Of a stretch of 64,000 nucleotides of DNA, positions 26,508-34,838 are shown piece after piece. Location of the stretch: assembly GCA_024279255.1 (NCBI GenBank), contig JAJRRT010000025.1, positions 1 through 64,000 on the forward strand, given 5' to 3'. A program made the position numbers and the translations under genes. The notes beneath the pieces are model-generated. The model ran no database searches, had not been told where the DNA came from, and saw nothing but the letters and a program-made list of their open reading frames with translations. Source of the stretch: Deltaproteobacteria bacterium (lineage in GTDB: Bacteria > Desulfobacterota > Desulfuromonadia > Desulfuromonadales > Geopsychrobacteraceae). How positions within the stretch are numbered: position 1 is the stretch's first letter; every line of letters starts with the position of its first letter.

Positions 26508-28223
26508 TCATTCTGGGACAACCGGTTTCTCCTGCAGCAGCACTATAAAGCGATTTCCGCCCTCAGGGTTGGTCTCAAGACGCACGGTACCCTGATAGAG
26601 GTTTGCGATATGTTTGATGATAGAAAGGCCCAAACCCGTTCCGGAATGTTTTTTGTTGCGTGACTGTGAACAGGTATAGAACCGCTCAAAAATCCTTTCA
26701 CGCTCACCCTCGGCGATAAGTGGTCCTTGATCGTCGACACTGACGATCAGCCCAGCGGCGCTTCGTCTTATGTTGGAAATGACAGAACTCCCCTCGGAAT
26801 ACTTGAAGGCGTTGTCGATCAGGTTAGTCAGGATGCTCTGAAGATGTTCAGGCAGAATACGGACCTTGGCAGACTCCGTCTCCAGAATCAGAGTCTTGTC
26901 GCTAGTCTCCGCATAGAATGCCCTGAGATCTGCTACGATCTCGTCAAGGGAGGTCACTCCATCAATCGCAAATTCTCCCCCCACAGATTCCAACTTATGC
27001 AATTCAATAATATCGTTGATCAGATTGTTGAGCCGCACGGAAGAACTGAAGATATTATCCAGAAAACGCGCCCGGATCTTTTCATCAATATCGGGTGTGT
27101 CACGCAAAGTTTCAGCATAGCCCATGATCATGGCCAAGGGTGTTTTCAGCTCATGCGAGATATTTCCAGTCAGCTCTGTCTTGAATAATTCGTATTCGAT
27201 CTGTTTGGTCAGGTTGCGGATAAGAAGAAGCTTTTGATCCTCGACCTGCTTCAGACTGACATCAAAAATCTCTTCATAGAGAGAGACTCTGGATGTTTCT
27301 GTCGCTTGCTCCAAAATTCCGGTGAAGAAGTTAATCAGAGGGATATCGTTGGTCGCCTGAAAAAGGCTGCCGCCAGGGATAAAATCTATACCGAACTCTT
27401 TTTCCATCCAGGGATTGGCATGCAGGATGACATTCTCTTTTCCGAGCAGCAAAACCCCTTGGTCCATGGTGCTGAAGATATGGCTGAGCTTTTGTTGATC
27501 GCGTGCCAGCTCCAGATTCTTCTTCTGCATGCTTGCGTAGATCCGGTAGATCAACCCGGCAATTTTGGCCATCGAAGGGTCTTTAAAGCGCGGGAAGTGG
27601 ACATTGTTCCTGCCCGACTCGATATTGTCGGCGATGTAATTCAGTTTCTGAACGGGAAGAGAAACCTTACGGGCAAAGTAGAGAGCCAGGAGTAAAACCA
27701 CCAGGCTCAGACAGAAAAATGCCCAAATCGCCTGTTCCGTAAATTTCTGCTGTAAGGATTCGACATAGGTCGCCGGATAGGCCAGGCGCAAAACCCGGTC
27801 ATCGGAGAGCTTTCTGGCGAAATAAAGCATCTGCATATTGGTCGTACTGCTGAAGCGGGTCGCAAATCCCTCTCCAGAGTAGATAGCAGCTTTGACTTCC
27901 GGGCGCCCCTTATGATTCTCCATTGCGACAATCTGCGCAAATGGGACCAGCGAGTCGAGCAAAACCCGGCCGCTTCGATCGACCAGGGTCATGCGTAACG
28001 ATGTCTGCTGTGTCAGCTCAGCCAGGCGCTCATGGGCCTCGGCCGTTGTAAGATTAAGATCATGACTCTGCTGTGCCAGAATGGTCCACTTGTTTTTCAT
28101 CTCCTGCAACAGCTCATGCCGGGCGTTACTCACCATCATGCTGTGAGTAAAGTAAAAGGTCAGGATCAGAGCAATAAAAATGGGGACGAACAGAACCAGA
28201 AAAACTTTGGCAAAAGAACGCAT
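26508..28223 (-). CDS. phoR: phosphate-regulon sensor histidine kinase PhoR
   Basis: 571 residues. TM1 at about 7-28, a periplasmic sensor of ~130 residues, TM2 at about 165-185, a HAMP-like segment (KVSLPVQKLNYIADNIESG), then a PAS region (about 245-340). The kinase core has the H-box NISHELKTPLAMI, N-box LIDNAFKYS, a modified G1 box DQGPLI, F-box IFERFY and G2 GTGLGLSI. With PhoB it senses phosphate status through PstSCAB-PhoU. The extracytoplasmic sensor domain is larger than in E. coli PhoR and typical of Gram-positive and deltaproteobacterial PhoR. The ATG follows the phoB stop codon without spacing; it is the last gene of the operon. Confidence 0.93.
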   Translation of the reverse strand: MRSFAKVFLVLFVPIFIALILTFYFTHSMMVSNARHELLQEMKNKWTILAQQSHDLNLTTAEAHERLAELTQQTSLRMTLVDRSGRVLLDSLVPFAQIVAMENHKGRPEVKAAIYSGEGFATRFSSTTNMQMLYFARKLSDDRVLRLAYPATYVESLQQKFTEQAIWAFFCLSLVVLLLALYFARKVSLPVQKLNYIADNIESGRNNVHFPRFKDPSMAKIAGLIYRIYASMQKKNLELARDQQKLSHIFSTMDQGVLLLGKENVILHANPWMEKEFGIDFIPGGSLFQATNDIPLINFFTGILEQATETSRVSLYEEIFDVSLKQVEDQKLLLIRNLTKQIEYELFKTELTGNISHELKTPLAMIMGYAETLRDTPDIDEKIRARFLDNIFSSSVRLNNLINDIIELHKLESVGGEFAIDGVTSLDEIVADLRAFYAETSDKTLILETESAKVRILPEHLQSILTNLIDNAFKYSEGSSVISNIRRSAAGLIVSVDDQGPLIAEGERERIFERFYTCSQSRNKKHSGTGLGLSIIKHIANLYQGTVRLETNPEGGNRFIVLLQEKPVVPE

Positions 28224-28895
28224 CTATTCGGCCTTGTAGCCGATTTTTGGAATCGACTTGATTATCCGCCCTGCTTCACCCAGTTTTTTGCGCAAGGTAG
28301 AGATGTGAGAGTCGACGGTCCGGGTAAAGACATCGGCGTCATAGCCCCAGATCGTTGTGAGTAGTTGATTGCGCGTGAAAACGCGGCGTGGATGCTTGAC
28401 AAACAGCATCAGAAGTTCGAATTCTTTATGGGTCAGAGTCAGTTCAGAACCGGCAACAAAGGCTTTGTAGTTGGTCTCATCGATGACGATATCTGCGTAA
28501 CTAACAAGTGATCCGGTGTCATCACTTCTGGAGCGTTTTAACATCACATGGATTTTGGCCAGCAACACTTTCATACTAAATGGCTTGGTCAGGTAGTCAT
28601 CGGCTCCGACTTCGAGAAGGCGGACAATATCATCTTCGCTGCTTTTCGCCGAAATGATGATCACCGGGATCTGCGCAAATTTGGCATTGCCTCGAATCAG
28701 CTTAAGAAACTGATCACCCTTTAAGCCCGGCAGCATGATATCGAGCAGGATCAGATCGGGCAAGAACTCTTCGAGCAACATCAGGGCATCGTTAGCGTTG
28801 TCAGTGCCGACAATGGTATGCCCGTCATTCTTCACATTGAAGGTCAAAAGCTCCCTCAAGTCGGCTTCATCTTCTACCAACAGTATTTTAGCCAT
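28224..28895 (-). CDS. phoB: phosphate-regulon response regulator PhoB (OmpR family)
   Basis: 223 residues. The receiver domain has VEDEADLREL, the phospho-acceptor Asp in LILLDIMLPG (about Asp52), T/S in IIISAKS and Lys in YLTKPF. The C-terminal winged helix ends with the OmpR-type RVFTRNQLLTTIWGYDADVFTRTVDSHISTLRKKLG. It binds Pho boxes such as those upstream of pstS and pstC. Its start overlaps the phoU stop by 8 bp. Confidence 0.95.
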   Translation of the reverse strand: MAKILLVEDEADLRELLTFNVKNDGHTIVGTDNANDALMLLEEFLPDLILLDIMLPGLKGDQFLKLIRGNAKFAQIPVIIISAKSSEDDIVRLLEVGADDYLTKPFSMKVLLAKIHVMLKRSRSDDTGSLVSYADIVIDETNYKAFVAGSELTLTHKEFELLMLFVKHPRRVFTRNQLLTTIWGYDADVFTRTVDSHISTLRKKLGEAGRIIKSIPKIGYKAE

Positions 28896-29559
28896 CGATA
28901 ACCTTATCTGGTGGGCAATGTTTGATGATTTTGCCTGTCGCCATAAAATATATCATCTCGGCAATATTTGTCGCGTAGTCGGCTATCCGTTCAATGCTGC
29001 GGGTAATAAACATCAGTGAAATAATATTACGTGTATTCGTCAGATCGGCATTCATGTAACCGAGCAGTTCCTCGGTAATCTTGTCATCCAACTGGTCGAC
29101 AATATCATCCCGCCGAATAATTTCGAGAGCCGCATCTATATCTTTGTTGAAATAGGCCGTGATTGCGTCTTGAATCATCAGAATCGCCACATCAGCCATT
29201 TTAGGCAAGTCGATATAGGGCTTAACCGGCGGAGACTGGTTAAGCTTTCTAACCTCTTTGGCAATACTGGTGCAGTGGTCACCGACCCGCTCAAGGTCCA
29301 CGATGATCCTCAGCGCAGTGACGACAAAACGCAGATCAACGGCCTTGGGTTCATAGAGTGCCAGCATTTTCAAACAATGCTCATCAATGCAGGTGTCGAA
29401 GGCATCCACCTCGTCGTCGCGCAGGATCACCCGTTCGGCCAGCATGGAATCTCGTGTGACCAGCGCCTTGGTGGCATCCTGCAACATCGAAGTCGTGATC
29501 TGACACATGCTCGCCAACATGGTTTTTAACTGGATATATTCCTGATCTACTTTTTTCAT
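28888..29559 (-). CDS. phoU: phosphate signalling protein PhoU
   Basis: 223 residues, two three-helix PhoU repeats with the metal-binding motifs E-x3-DxxxD: ILRDDEVDAFDTCIDEHCLK in the first and IIRRDDIVDQLDDKITEELL in the second. Further matches are RFVVTALRIIVDLERVGDHCTSIAKEV and RSIERIADYATNIAEMIYF. It connects the Pst transporter with PhoR to keep the regulon off when phosphate is plentiful. It lies 13 bp after pstB and overlaps phoB. Confidence 0.97.
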   Translation of the reverse strand: MKKVDQEYIQLKTMLASMCQITTSMLQDATKALVTRDSMLAERVILRDDEVDAFDTCIDEHCLKMLALYEPKAVDLRFVVTALRIIVDLERVGDHCTSIAKEVRKLNQSPPVKPYIDLPKMADVAILMIQDAITAYFNKDIDAALEIIRRDDIVDQLDDKITEELLGYMNADLTNTRNIISLMFITRSIERIADYATNIAEMIYFMATGKIIKHCPPDKVIDG

Positions 29560-29572
29560 CGGTTTTCCTGTC

Positions 29573-30331
29573 TCAGCCGAAGCGTCCGGTAATATATTCT
29601 TCGGTCAATTTCTCTTTCGGGTTGGTAAACATCGTCTCGGTCTTATCGACCTCGATCAGTTCTCCCATATACATAAAGGCGGTCTGATCAGAAATTCTGG
29701 CGGCCTGTTGCATGTTGTGGGTCACAATGAGGATGCTGACCTCCTGCTTCAGTTTCATCATCAACTCTTCTATCTTACTGGTGGAAATCGGATCGAGAGC
29801 ACTGGTCGGCTCATCAAAGAGGAGAACATCCGGCTCCACGGCCAGCGCGCGTGCAATGACCAGACGTTGTTGTTGCCCACCGGAAAGACCATTAGCGGAT
29901 TGCTTCAGGCGGTCCTTGGCTTCATCCCAAAGAGCGGCCTGCTTCAGCGCCTGTTCGACCCGGTCCGCCAACTCTGCACGGTTTTTGATCCCCTTCAACT
30001 TCAAACCGTAAGAGATGTTGTCGAAGATACTCATCGGAAATGGCGTAGGTTTCTGAAAGACCATTCCGATCCGGCTGCGTAGTTCGGTGATGTCTTTGCG
30101 TTCAAGCAGGTTGCTCCCCTCGAACAGAATCTCGCCCTCATGCCGGTGTCCGGGGTAAAGATCATGCATCCGATTAAAGCAGCGCAAAAAGGTAGTTTTA
30201 CCACAACCGGAAGGACCGATCAGGGCGGTGACCTGATTCTTCTTAATCTCCAGCGACATATTTTTGACCGCATGGACACCGCCTTGGTAATAAAAATTTA
30301 AATTTTTAACGGTCATGATCGAGTCCGACAT
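29573..30331 (-). CDS. pstB: phosphate ABC transporter ATP-binding protein PstB
   Basis: 252 residues from the ATG at 30331 (GAGG six bases upstream). Walker [10 protein letters not shown], the PstB-specific [13 protein letters not shown]-loop [12 protein letters not shown], signature [11 protein letters not shown], Walker [14 protein letters not shown] and the switch His in VTHNMQQA are all seen. It powers high-affinity phosphate uptake. The gene is separated from pstA by 156 bp containing a palindromic repeat. Confidence 0.98.
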   Translation of the reverse strand: MSDSIMTVKNLNFYYQGGVHAVKNMSLEIKKNQVTALIGPSGCGKTTFLRCFNRMHDLYPGHRHEGEILFEGSNLLERKDITELRSRIGMVFQKPTPFPMSIFDNISYGLKLKGIKNRAELADRVEQALKQAALWDEAKDRLKQSANGLSGGQQQRLVIARALAVEPDVLLFDEPTSALDPISTSKIEELMMKLKQEVSILIVTHNMQQAARISDQTAFMYMGELIEVDKTETMFTNPKEKLTEEYITGRFG

Positions 30332-30365
30332 CTTTAACCTCGTTGTTTGCAAGCAGTCTTTCCGA

Positions 30366-30487
30366 TGGCTAAGCATAAATTTCGTCCAGCAAGGCTTGGT
30401 GGATTTTCAGGGGCGCAGGCATGCACCGGCATGTCGAGATCCTGAAAAGACGGCGTAACGCTGCGGGGCGAACTTTATGCGACGCCA
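30366..30487. repeat. intergenic palindromic repeat, copy 2 (between pstA and pstB)
   Basis: A non-coding element with outer inverted repeats GCATAAATTTCGTC (30373-30386) and GCGAACTTTATGC (30468-30480), middle arms TTTTCAGG (30404-30411) and CCTGAAAA (30441-30448), and a core GCATGCACCGGCATG. It folds as one long hairpin inside the pst operon. Its layout and several blocks match the element at 10085-10203. Confidence 0.6.
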
Positions 30488-31330
30488 TCAATTCTTGTAT
30501 TTCCAGCGAATGATCAGTCGACCGAGAATCGTCAACCCCAGAATAAACAGGGTAATGACAAAGGAGGCGGCCCAGGCCATTTCGTGCCAATCATCGTAAG
30601 GCCCCATGGCGTATTGATAGATCGTCACGGTCAGCGACGGCATCGGTTCGTTCATATTAGTGGTCAGAAACATGTTGTTAAACGAAGTGAAGAGCAGCGG
30701 TGCTGTCTCGCCGGCAATCCGCGCAATCGCCAACAAAATTCCGGTAAAGATCCCGGTAGCGGCGCCCCGGTAAACGATCTGTAAAATGACCTTGTAGTAA
30801 GGTGCCCCCAGCGCAAAAGCCGCTTCACGAATCTCCCAGGGGACCAGAGAGATCATCTCCTCAGTGGTGCGTAACACAACCGGAATCATGATGATTGCCA
30901 GTGCCAACGAACCAGCATAGCCACTGAAATGTCCGAGCGGTTTGACAAAAATGGCGTAAACAAAGGTCCCGATAACGATCGAGGGCACGCTGATCATGAT
31001 ATCAGAGAGGGTGCTGATAAAACGCCCGATAAGGTGGTGGCGGCCATACTCGGCCAGGTAGGTGCCGCCCAGAATCCCCAGCGGCACACCGATCAATACG
31101 GCAAAGAAGGTGATCAGCAGCTGGCCGATAAAAGCGTGTTTCAAGCCACCTCCTGCCATTCCCGGAGGTGTCGCTTCATTCAGGAACAAGGCCGGTGTGA
31201 TGTAGGCAATCCCGTGGCGCAGCACATCGGCCAGAATAAAAATCAACCAGAAGAGACCAAGGGCAGCAGCCGCGCAGGAAAAACTTAAGGCCACAAAATT
31301 GATGATTTTTCGTTTATCGATTTCGGTCAT
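30488..31330 (-). CDS. pstA: phosphate ABC transporter permease PstA
   Basis: About 280 residues from the ATG at 31330 (a TTG nine bases earlier is also possible). Six hydrophobic segments and the typical PstA stretches: FIGQLLITFFAVLIGVPLGILGGTYLAEYG, DIMISVPSIVIGTFVY, the EAA loop EMISLVPWEIREAAFALGAPYYKVILQIV, and RIAGETAPLLFTSF. It forms the channel with PstC. The pstC stop overlaps its start region, so both are translationally coupled. Confidence 0.95.
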   Translation of the reverse strand: MTEIDKRKIINFVALSFSCAAAALGLFWLIFILADVLRHGIAYITPALFLNEATPPGMAGGGLKHAFIGQLLITFFAVLIGVPLGILGGTYLAEYGRHHLIGRFISTLSDIMISVPSIVIGTFVYAIFVKPLGHFSGYAGSLALAIIMIPVVLRTTEEMISLVPWEIREAAFALGAPYYKVILQIVYRGAATGIFTGILLAIARIAGETAPLLFTSFNNMFLTTNMNEPMPSLTVTIYQYAMGPYDDWHEMAWAASFVITLFILGLTILGRLIIRWKYKN

Positions 31331-31335
31331 GCGTC

Positions 31336-32271
31336 TCAAGCCTTTCCTTTACGGGCCAGAAAGGTTTTGGCAATTGCGAGCAGAAGGAAGTTCATCCCGA
31401 GCAGAATCAGGGCCAGGTAAAATAGCGACGACAGGTAGAGATCGGTGTCGGCTTCGGTGAACTCATTTGCCAGGGTGACGGTAATGGTTGCCGAAGCGTC
31501 GAAGAGTGATGTCGCGATCGCGTGCTTATTACCCAACACAAAGGCGACCGCCATCGTCTCTCCCAGAGCGCGGCCCATGGCGATAATGACGCTGCCGAAG
31601 ATGCCGGTTTTCGAGTGAGGAATGATGACATCCCTGATCACTTCCCAGCGGGTCGCGCCGATGCCATAGGCCGACTCCTTCAATTGCACCGGGGTCAGAG
31701 CAAAGGTGTCGCGCACGATGCTGGAGATAAAGGGGGTGATCATGATGCTGAGAATGATGCTGGTCGTCAGAATGTCGATCCCCAAAGGAACGCCGCTGAA
31801 GAGCTGACCGAGAAGAGGGATGGGTTCAAAGATCCCCTGTAACGCCGGTTCAACGTATTCTCCCATCAACGGCGCAAAGGTGAAGAGTCCCCACATACCG
31901 TAGATAATGCTGGGAATTGCCGCGAGCAGTTCGATTGCGGTGCTGAAGATCGGCTTTAAGAATTTAGGGCAGAGCTCAGTGATGAAAATGGCAATCCCCA
32001 AAGCCACAGGAACCGCTATTGCCAAGGCCATCAAGGTGGTGATCAGTGTGCCATATAATGTCGTTGCGGCACCGAAGTTCTCTCGCACCGGGTCCCAGGC
32101 CGTACTGCTGATGAAACCAAAAAAACCAAAAGCATCGATTGCAGTGAGTGATTCACGGAACAGTGAGGTAAAGATACTGACGATAATCACCAGCACCATA
32201 AAAGCCGCCAAGAACGTAATAGCGGCGAAGAGCTTGTCTAATGTTTGTTCGCGTTTGATCGTGCCTGCCAT
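31336..32271 (-). CDS. pstC: phosphate ABC transporter permease PstC
   Basis: 311 residues with six membrane segments. Motifs include FFGFISSTAWDPVRENFGAATTLYGTLITTLMALAIAVPVALGIAIFITELCP, AAIPSIIYGMWG, the EAA loop VQLKESAYGIGATRWEVIRDVIIP and GRALGETMAVAFVLGN. First gene of pstC-A-B-phoU-B-R. A Pho-box-like tandem repeat lies 52-86 bp upstream of the ATG. In most Geobacter relatives pstS would directly precede; here it is 5.4 kb away. Confidence 0.96.
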   Translation of the reverse strand: MAGTIKREQTLDKLFAAITFLAAFMVLVIIVSIFTSLFRESLTAIDAFGFFGFISSTAWDPVRENFGAATTLYGTLITTLMALAIAVPVALGIAIFITELCPKFLKPIFSTAIELLAAIPSIIYGMWGLFTFAPLMGEYVEPALQGIFEPIPLLGQLFSGVPLGIDILTTSIILSIMITPFISSIVRDTFALTPVQLKESAYGIGATRWEVIRDVIIPHSKTGIFGSVIIAMGRALGETMAVAFVLGNKHAIATSLFDASATITVTLANEFTEADTDLYLSSLFYLALILLGMNFLLLAIAKTFLARKGKA

Positions 32272-32322
32272 GACTTATCCATTTTAAGTGGTGTGGGATA
32301 AACCTAGCGGAACGATGTCGGA

Positions 32323-32357
32323 GAAGTGTCATGAAGCTGTTAAGAAAATGTAAAATC
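32323..32357 (-). promoter_or_regulatory. Pho-box-like repeats upstream of pstC
   Basis: On the minus strand the repeats TTTTACATTTT, CTTAACAGCTT and CATGACACTTC run head to tail with an 11-bp period, the geometry of PhoB sites. The same ordered pattern occurs before pstS (38701-38742). Confidence 0.68.
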
Positions 32358-32514
32358 TGGATTGAAATAGAATTGTACGCTGAGCAATAGAAATCAGTTG
32401 CAACGTCAATTAATTATGCTCGGATAAGATGGCCACGCAAACAGGCAGTAGATTCGTGGATCAATATATGCAAATATAGCAGTTCTATCCAATGTCGTGA
32501 GTGAATAAAATTCT

Positions 32515-33684
32515 ATGGGTATCGGAAAAAATATTTCTGAGTCAGCTCTGCTTTCACAACAACGTGGACGTTTGATCGAAAATATTTATTCGACCATCGC
32601 AGATCCTGCGAATTGGCACGAAGTGATCAGCGGACTGGCCACTAGCACTAATTCGCGGTCAGCCCGCCTGCTCATTATGAATTCTGATGCCACTAACGTT
32701 ACCTCTAGCTTCAAACATAATATCGACGAAAACTATCATCATCAGTACGTTGAGCATTTTGTGAACAGCTGCCCCTGGCGACCTGAGATACGAAAAAAGC
32801 CTCCAGGTCGCTTTTATTCGAGCTACCTCGACTTCAGTTGCAGTCAGCCCGACTTTTATAACAGCGAATTTTATAACGACTGGGCCGGGCCACAAGATAT
32901 CCACCATGGCGCTGCTGGCACCATTTTTCAGAATAATAGTCAAACGGTGCAGTTGCTGGTGCAGCGCACCAAGGGGCAGGGGCACTTCGCGAAAACAGAT
33001 ATCGCTTTTTTCAACGACTTTGTCCCTCATCTGCAACAAGCATTTCAGTTAGCCGCTCAGGTCGAGAATAGCCATGCGCAGGCCCAGGCGATCGAAATTG
33101 CAGCCGGAACCGAAATACTGCCCTTTATTTTGCTCGATTTCTCGTTGCGTCCCATCCACTGTACTCCGGGCGCTGAGACGCTGATCAACTCTGAATCCAC
33201 CCTGGTGCTTACGAAAGAGCAATTACGGCTTGTCGACCCTGAGCACGACCAGAGCCTGCAGAGATTGTTGAGAAACTGTTTGAAAGCCGCCGACTCACGG
33301 ACCTTCCATACCACAGACGAAACGCTGGAGGTTCCGCGTTCCCAGGCCGCAAATCTCCACCTGCGGATGAAACCTGTTCATCCGGATATTCCGATCTGGG
33401 GAGGCCGGCAGGGAGGCTACGTTGCGGTTTATGTGTACGACCCCGAAGCAGGAATTCTTATTGATCGAGAACGATTGAGTGAACTCTATGCTTTGTCAAA
33501 AGCTGAAATCCGCGTAGCCATTGAAATACTGGTCACGCCAGATCCCGCTGAAGTGGCAAAGCGCTGCTGTATCAGTTTGCACACCGTGCGTTCACATCTT
33601 AAGGCGATCTTTGCCAAAACAGATTCGAAGAACCAGGCTGATCTGGTAAAACTGTTGCTGGCTGGCCTCGTCCGCCGCCGATAA
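32515..33684 (+). CDS. LuxR-type HTH transcriptional regulator with N-terminal sensory domain
   Basis: 389 residues. The C-terminal ~65 residues are a LuxR/GerE helix-turn-helix: LSELYALSKAEIRVAIEILVTPDPAEVAKRCCISLHTVRSHLKAIFAKTDSKNQADLVKLLL, where HTVRSHLKAIFAKT is the recognition helix. The preceding ~320 residues begin with LIENIYSTIADPANWHEVISGLA, typical of a group of stand-alone regulators with a PAS/GAF-like sensory region. No receiver domain or phospho-Asp is present, so it is likely ligand-controlled. It lies 12 bp before an alpha/beta hydrolase gene, its probable operon partner, and is divergent from pstC. The ribosome site is weak. Confidence 0.85.
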   Translation: MGIGKNISESALLSQQRGRLIENIYSTIADPANWHEVISGLATSTNSRSARLLIMNSDATNVTSSFKHNIDENYHHQYVEHFVNSCPWRPEIRKKPPGRFYSSYLDFSCSQPDFYNSEFYNDWAGPQDIHHGAAGTIFQNNSQTVQLLVQRTKGQGHFAKTDIAFFNDFVPHLQQAFQLAAQVENSHAQAQAIEIAAGTEILPFILLDFSLRPIHCTPGAETLINSESTLVLTKEQLRLVDPEHDQSLQRLLRNCLKAADSRTFHTTDETLEVPRSQAANLHLRMKPVHPDIPIWGGRQGGYVAVYVYDPEAGILIDRERLSELYALSKAEIRVAIEILVTPDPAEVAKRCCISLHTVRSHLKAIFAKTDSKNQADLVKLLLAGLVRRR

Positions 33685-33696
33685 AAGGCTATTTAA

Positions 33697-34494
33697 ATGA
33701 ATAATCAAGCCGCGTCTACTCCCCAATCTACCCTCTACTCCCACGACAAGATTCCGCTGGCCTGCGATCGTCGCGGCCAGGGCAAGCCACTACTGGTGTT
33801 TATCCACGGGTGGACCTGCCGACGATCCTACTGGCTGCCGCAACTCGACTATTTCAGCAACAAATATTCTGTTGCTGCGCTTGATCTACCTGCCCATGGC
33901 GATTCAGGCCGCGGCGACCGAACCCAATGGGGCGTCGCGTCCTTTGCCTTAGACGTTGCTGCCTGTGTCAACGAGTTGAACGTTGCAGAGGTTATTCTGG
34001 TTGGACACTCCATGGGCGGTGCTGTTGCTCTAGAGGCTGCTCGCCTGCTAGGCACAAAAACGGCTGGAGTGGTATTAATCGACACTTTCGCCATCGACTA
34101 TTGCGGGTTCCCCGTTGAGACAGTGCAGGCTATTGCTGCACCCTTTGAGGAAGATTTTTTTACCGCAATGACTGCGTTGGTTGAACAGACCTCAACGGCG
34201 GCGACTCCGTATAATCTAAAGCAACAATTGATACAGGAAATGGGTGCTGCAGATCCAACATGGGCCCTTCCTGTATGGCGCGACCTCCTCTCTTGGAACC
34301 CTCAGGCTGCCTTCGAAGAACTACAGATGCCGATTCATGCCATAAACGGTTCCTTGATTCCAAAAACGGCTCGTGAGCGTTGTGCTCCCTTTATTACCGA
34401 GACCGTTATCCCGGAGGCTGGGCACTTTCTTCAAATGGAAGATCCGGCAGGGTTCAACCTTAAATTGGAAGATGTGCTGGTTCAGCTTCGTTGA
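33697..34494 (+). CDS. alpha/beta-fold hydrolase
   Basis: 265 residues. Oxyanion segment HGWTCRRSYW, nucleophile elbow GHSMGG (Ser at about 109), a conserved LDLPAHGDSG, and the catalytic His near the C-terminus in PEAGHFLQMEDP. No signal peptide, so it is cytoplasmic. Close in pattern to esterases or lactonases of the MhpC/BioH type. Paired with a LuxR-type regulator 12 bp upstream; together they could form a small sensing and turnover unit, but the substrate is not visible. AAAGG supports the ATG. Confidence 0.9.
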   Translation: MNNQAASTPQSTLYSHDKIPLACDRRGQGKPLLVFIHGWTCRRSYWLPQLDYFSNKYSVAALDLPAHGDSGRGDRTQWGVASFALDVAACVNELNVAEVILVGHSMGGAVALEAARLLGTKTAGVVLIDTFAIDYCGFPVETVQAIAAPFEEDFFTAMTALVEQTSTAATPYNLKQQLIQEMGAADPTWALPVWRDLLSWNPQAAFEELQMPIHAINGSLIPKTARERCAPFITETVIPEAGHFLQMEDPAGFNLKLEDVLVQLR

Positions 34495-34613
34495 TTCGTT
34501 AACTTTTATACCTTCAATATTTTCCCTTCAATTCAAAATCACCCATATGGGTGATTTCAACCCTGATTGTCTCTGCTACCCTGCACTGTCAGTTTGACAT
34601 CTATAAACTTATA

Positions 34614-34707
34614 CGCTGTTCGCAAATAGCAATGGATGAATTTTTTCCAGCGCAAAGCTACGGATTTCAGAATCAAAACTGGAACTGCCGGGCTCCCGAA
34701 GATGGCG
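34614..34707 (+). promoter_or_regulatory. GEMM-I-like cyclic dinucleotide riboswitch aptamer
   Basis: The 5' leader of the large lipoprotein gene contains the GEMM-I core: GCGCAAAGCtaCGG at 34650-34663 and CTGCCGGGcTcCCGAAG at 34685-34701. P1 forms from CGCTGTTCG (34614-34622) and CGAAGATGGCG (34697-34707) with two wobbles and a 2-nt bulge. A TGGA/TCCA hairpin (34633-34649) precedes GCGCAAAGC. A second hairpin TTTCAG/CTGGAA (34665-34684) sits inside CGG/CCG. Aligning AGCAA (34628-34632) to the ligand pocket puts A at the position that is G20 in the Vibrio Vc2 c-di-GMP riboswitch. That A is the hallmark of the Geobacter-type variants that recognise 3',3'-cGAMP. The GNRA loop of the first hairpin is not preserved, a deviation from consensus. 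Confidence 0.75.
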
Positions 34708-34747
34708 ATGATATTTCCTAAAAGACAGACTTCAAGGGAGTATTGGC

Positions 34748-34779
34748 ACCCATCTTCAATCTTTGATGATGGGTTTTTT
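34748..34779 (+). terminator. riboswitch-controlled intrinsic terminator
   Basis: ACCCATC (34748-34754) pairs with GATGGGT (34768-34774), with an inner TCAA/TTGA extension, followed by TTTTTT. Its 5' arm CCATCTTC (34750-34757) is perfectly complementary over 8 nt to GAAGATGG (34698-34705) of the aptamer's P1 3' strand. This offers an antiterminator and predicts that ligand-stabilised P1 favours termination. Confidence 0.85.
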
Positions 34780-34838
34780 GTTTTAGGGTTTCGCTTGCTA
34801 ATCGCGAGAGATCGCAAAACTAAAGGAAGAGGTTGGGA

